Source of the DNA: an uncultured Oxalobacteraceae bacterium
Lineage (GTDB): Bacteria; Pseudomonadota; Gammaproteobacteria; Burkholderiales; Burkholderiaceae
Assembly (NCBI GenBank): GCA_946478765.1
Contig: CAMLDH010000184.1
Span: 1 to 7,559, forward strand
DNA length: 7,559 nt
Reading direction: 5' to 3'
Shown piece after piece: positions 6,541-7,559 of the stretch. The stretch's first letter is position 1. Every line of letters begins with the position of its first letter. The notes under the pieces were generated by a model. It saw nothing but the letters and a program-made list of their open reading frames with translations. It was not told the DNA's origin and ran no database searches. The position numbers and the translations under genes are program-made.

Positions 6541-7559
6541 ATGCACGCGAGTCGATCGTTACTTCCGTTGGGAAAGCGTCAATCAAGCCGATCACGCCGG
6601 CGCTGATACAAAGCGCGCGTGCAAGTGCGCTCGCCCAAGGCCGGCGCCACCTGGCGGTGCTGGAAGAAGCGTCGGGGCTGCAGCCGGAAGAGTTCACCAA
6701 GGCGTTGAGCGAACTGTTTGCGTATCCGGCATGCGCGATGAGCGAACTGCAGGGGAATGTACCAGCGTTCGACGTGACGCCGTACACCGATTGCGTGCAG
6801 CGCGATTGTGTCGCGATGCGCGATGCGGACGGCGCTCTGGTCTTGGTGATCGGCGACCCGTTCAGCGACGAAGTGCTGCAGTGGGCCAATCATGCGATCA
6901 ACATGCCGTTCACCGTCGCATTTGCGCACCCGAGCGATTTGACGGCCTATCTTGCCCAGCAAGAGAGCGCGCAGCAGGCGATGCAGGACATCGTGCACGA
7001 TGCGGAAGACCCGCAAAACCTCGACCAGACGATCGAGGATATTTCGCTGGTCAGGATCAGCGAGGACAGCAGCCCGGTCGTGCGGCTGGTGAATTCGACG
7101 ATTTACGATGCATTAAAATTCCAGGCCAGCGACATTCATCTCGAATGCGATGTCGCGAGCCTCGTCATCAAGTACCGGGTCGACGGCGTGCTGGTGCAGG
7201 CCGGCCAGGTGCAAGGTTTGCAGATGGCCGAGCAAATCATTTCCCGCATCAAGGTGATGGCGGACCTGGACATCGCGGAGCGCCGCATTCCGCAGGACGG
7301 CCGCTTCAAGGTGCGCGTGAAGGGCAGCGAAATCGATTTCCGGGTCTCTATCATGCCGAATATTTTCGGGGAAGACGCGGTATTGCGGCTGCTGGACCGG
7401 CGCGCGCTGACCGAGGCCGCGCAATCGCTGCGCCTGGAAAACCTCGGCTTGAATGCCGACGCGATCGGCCATATCCGCTGGCTGGCGGCCAAGCCGCATG
7501 GGATGCTGCTGGTGACCGGGCCGACCGGCTCCGGCAAGACCACGACCTTGTATGCGGCG
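6537..7559 (+). CDS. gspE: Type II secretion assembly ATPase GspE, 3' end beyond window
   Basis: GspE is the cytoplasmic hexameric ATPase that powers pseudopilus assembly through GspF. The frame opens at the ATG overlapping the gspF stop and stays open for 341 codons to the window edge, so the gene is cut by the window and not visibly broken. Residues of about 30-135 form an N-terminal GspE/MshE-type domain (YPACAMSELQ; LVLVIGDPFSDEVLQWA). The N2 domain follows with the aspartate-box motif ASDIHLE (Asp199) and IKYRVDGVL. RRIPQDGRF (249-257) and DFRVSIMPNIFGEDAVLRLL are typical of the GspE/PilB family. The Walker A motif GPTGSGKT lies at 328-335. Walker B, the His box and the tetra-Cys zinc motif would lie downstream and cannot be checked. 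PilB is the main alternative; GspG next door favours GspE. The N-terminal domain looks variable relative to textbook GspE. Confidence 0.92.
   Translation, partial: MNARESIVTSVGKASIKPITPALIQSARASALAQGRRHLAVLEEASGLQPEEFTKALSELFAYPACAMSELQGNVPAFDVTPYTDCVQRDCVAMRDADGALVLVIGDPFSDEVLQWANHAINMPFTVAFAHPSDLTAYLAQQESAQQAMQDIVHDAEDPQNLDQTIEDISLVRISEDSSPVVRLVNSTIYDALKFQASDIHLECDVASLVIKYRVDGVLVQAGQVQGLQMAEQIISRIKVMADLDIAERRIPQDGRFKVRVKGSEIDFRVSIMPNIFGEDAVLRLLDRRALTEAAQSLRLENLGLNADAIGHIRWLAAKPHGMLLVTGPTGSGKTTTLYAA

Noticed and set aside
6476..7016. Overlapping minus-strand frames opposite gspE
   Set aside because: The + strand carries an uninterrupted GspE with the aspartate box, RRIPQDGRF and Walker A motifs; the opposite frames have no domains.

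Overview
The window looks like a piece of a Gram-negative, probably betaproteobacterial chromosome (Burkholderiales, possibly Oxalobacteraceae-like). This is inferred from GC-rich coding with C/G-ending codons, a proteobacterial-style GspG/GspF/GspE set, and a palindromic intergenic element of a kind I recall from proteobacterial genomes. No rRNA, tRNA, transposase or CRISPR array is visible. All convincing genes lie on the + strand.

Layout. Positions 1-262 hold no firm gene: there is a bulged palindrome (about 105-131) and a 40-codon ORF of doubtful reality. Next come a small membrane-anchored or lipidated glutaredoxin-like protein (263-649) and, 18 bases later, a 1348-codon exported protein (668-4714). 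That protein has a long signal region, a large N-terminal module, an Ig-like (He_PIG-type) domain, four fibronectin-III-like repeats carrying a Y/W-W-R motif, a fifth beta-sandwich module, a Calx-beta-like module and an unassigned C-terminal domain. A 174-base gap with two perfect small hairpins follows. Then comes a tight type II secretion cluster: gspG (major pseudopilin, GTG start at 4889), gspF (inner-membrane platform protein, start at 5344) and gspE (assembly ATPase, from 6537). gspE overlaps gspF by ATGA and runs off the window just after its Walker A motif.

How they may work together. GspE, GspF and GspG are the motor, platform and piston of a type II secretion or related pilus-like machine. 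Their order, G-F-E, is not the canonical E-F-G. A very large Sec-exported, multi-beta-domain protein lies directly upstream on the same strand. The most interesting hypothesis is that this locus is a specialised secretion system with its own giant surface protein or adhesin as substrate, and that the glutaredoxin-like protein helps with thiol chemistry in the envelope. The individual gene identities are well supported; the functional link between them is inference from position.
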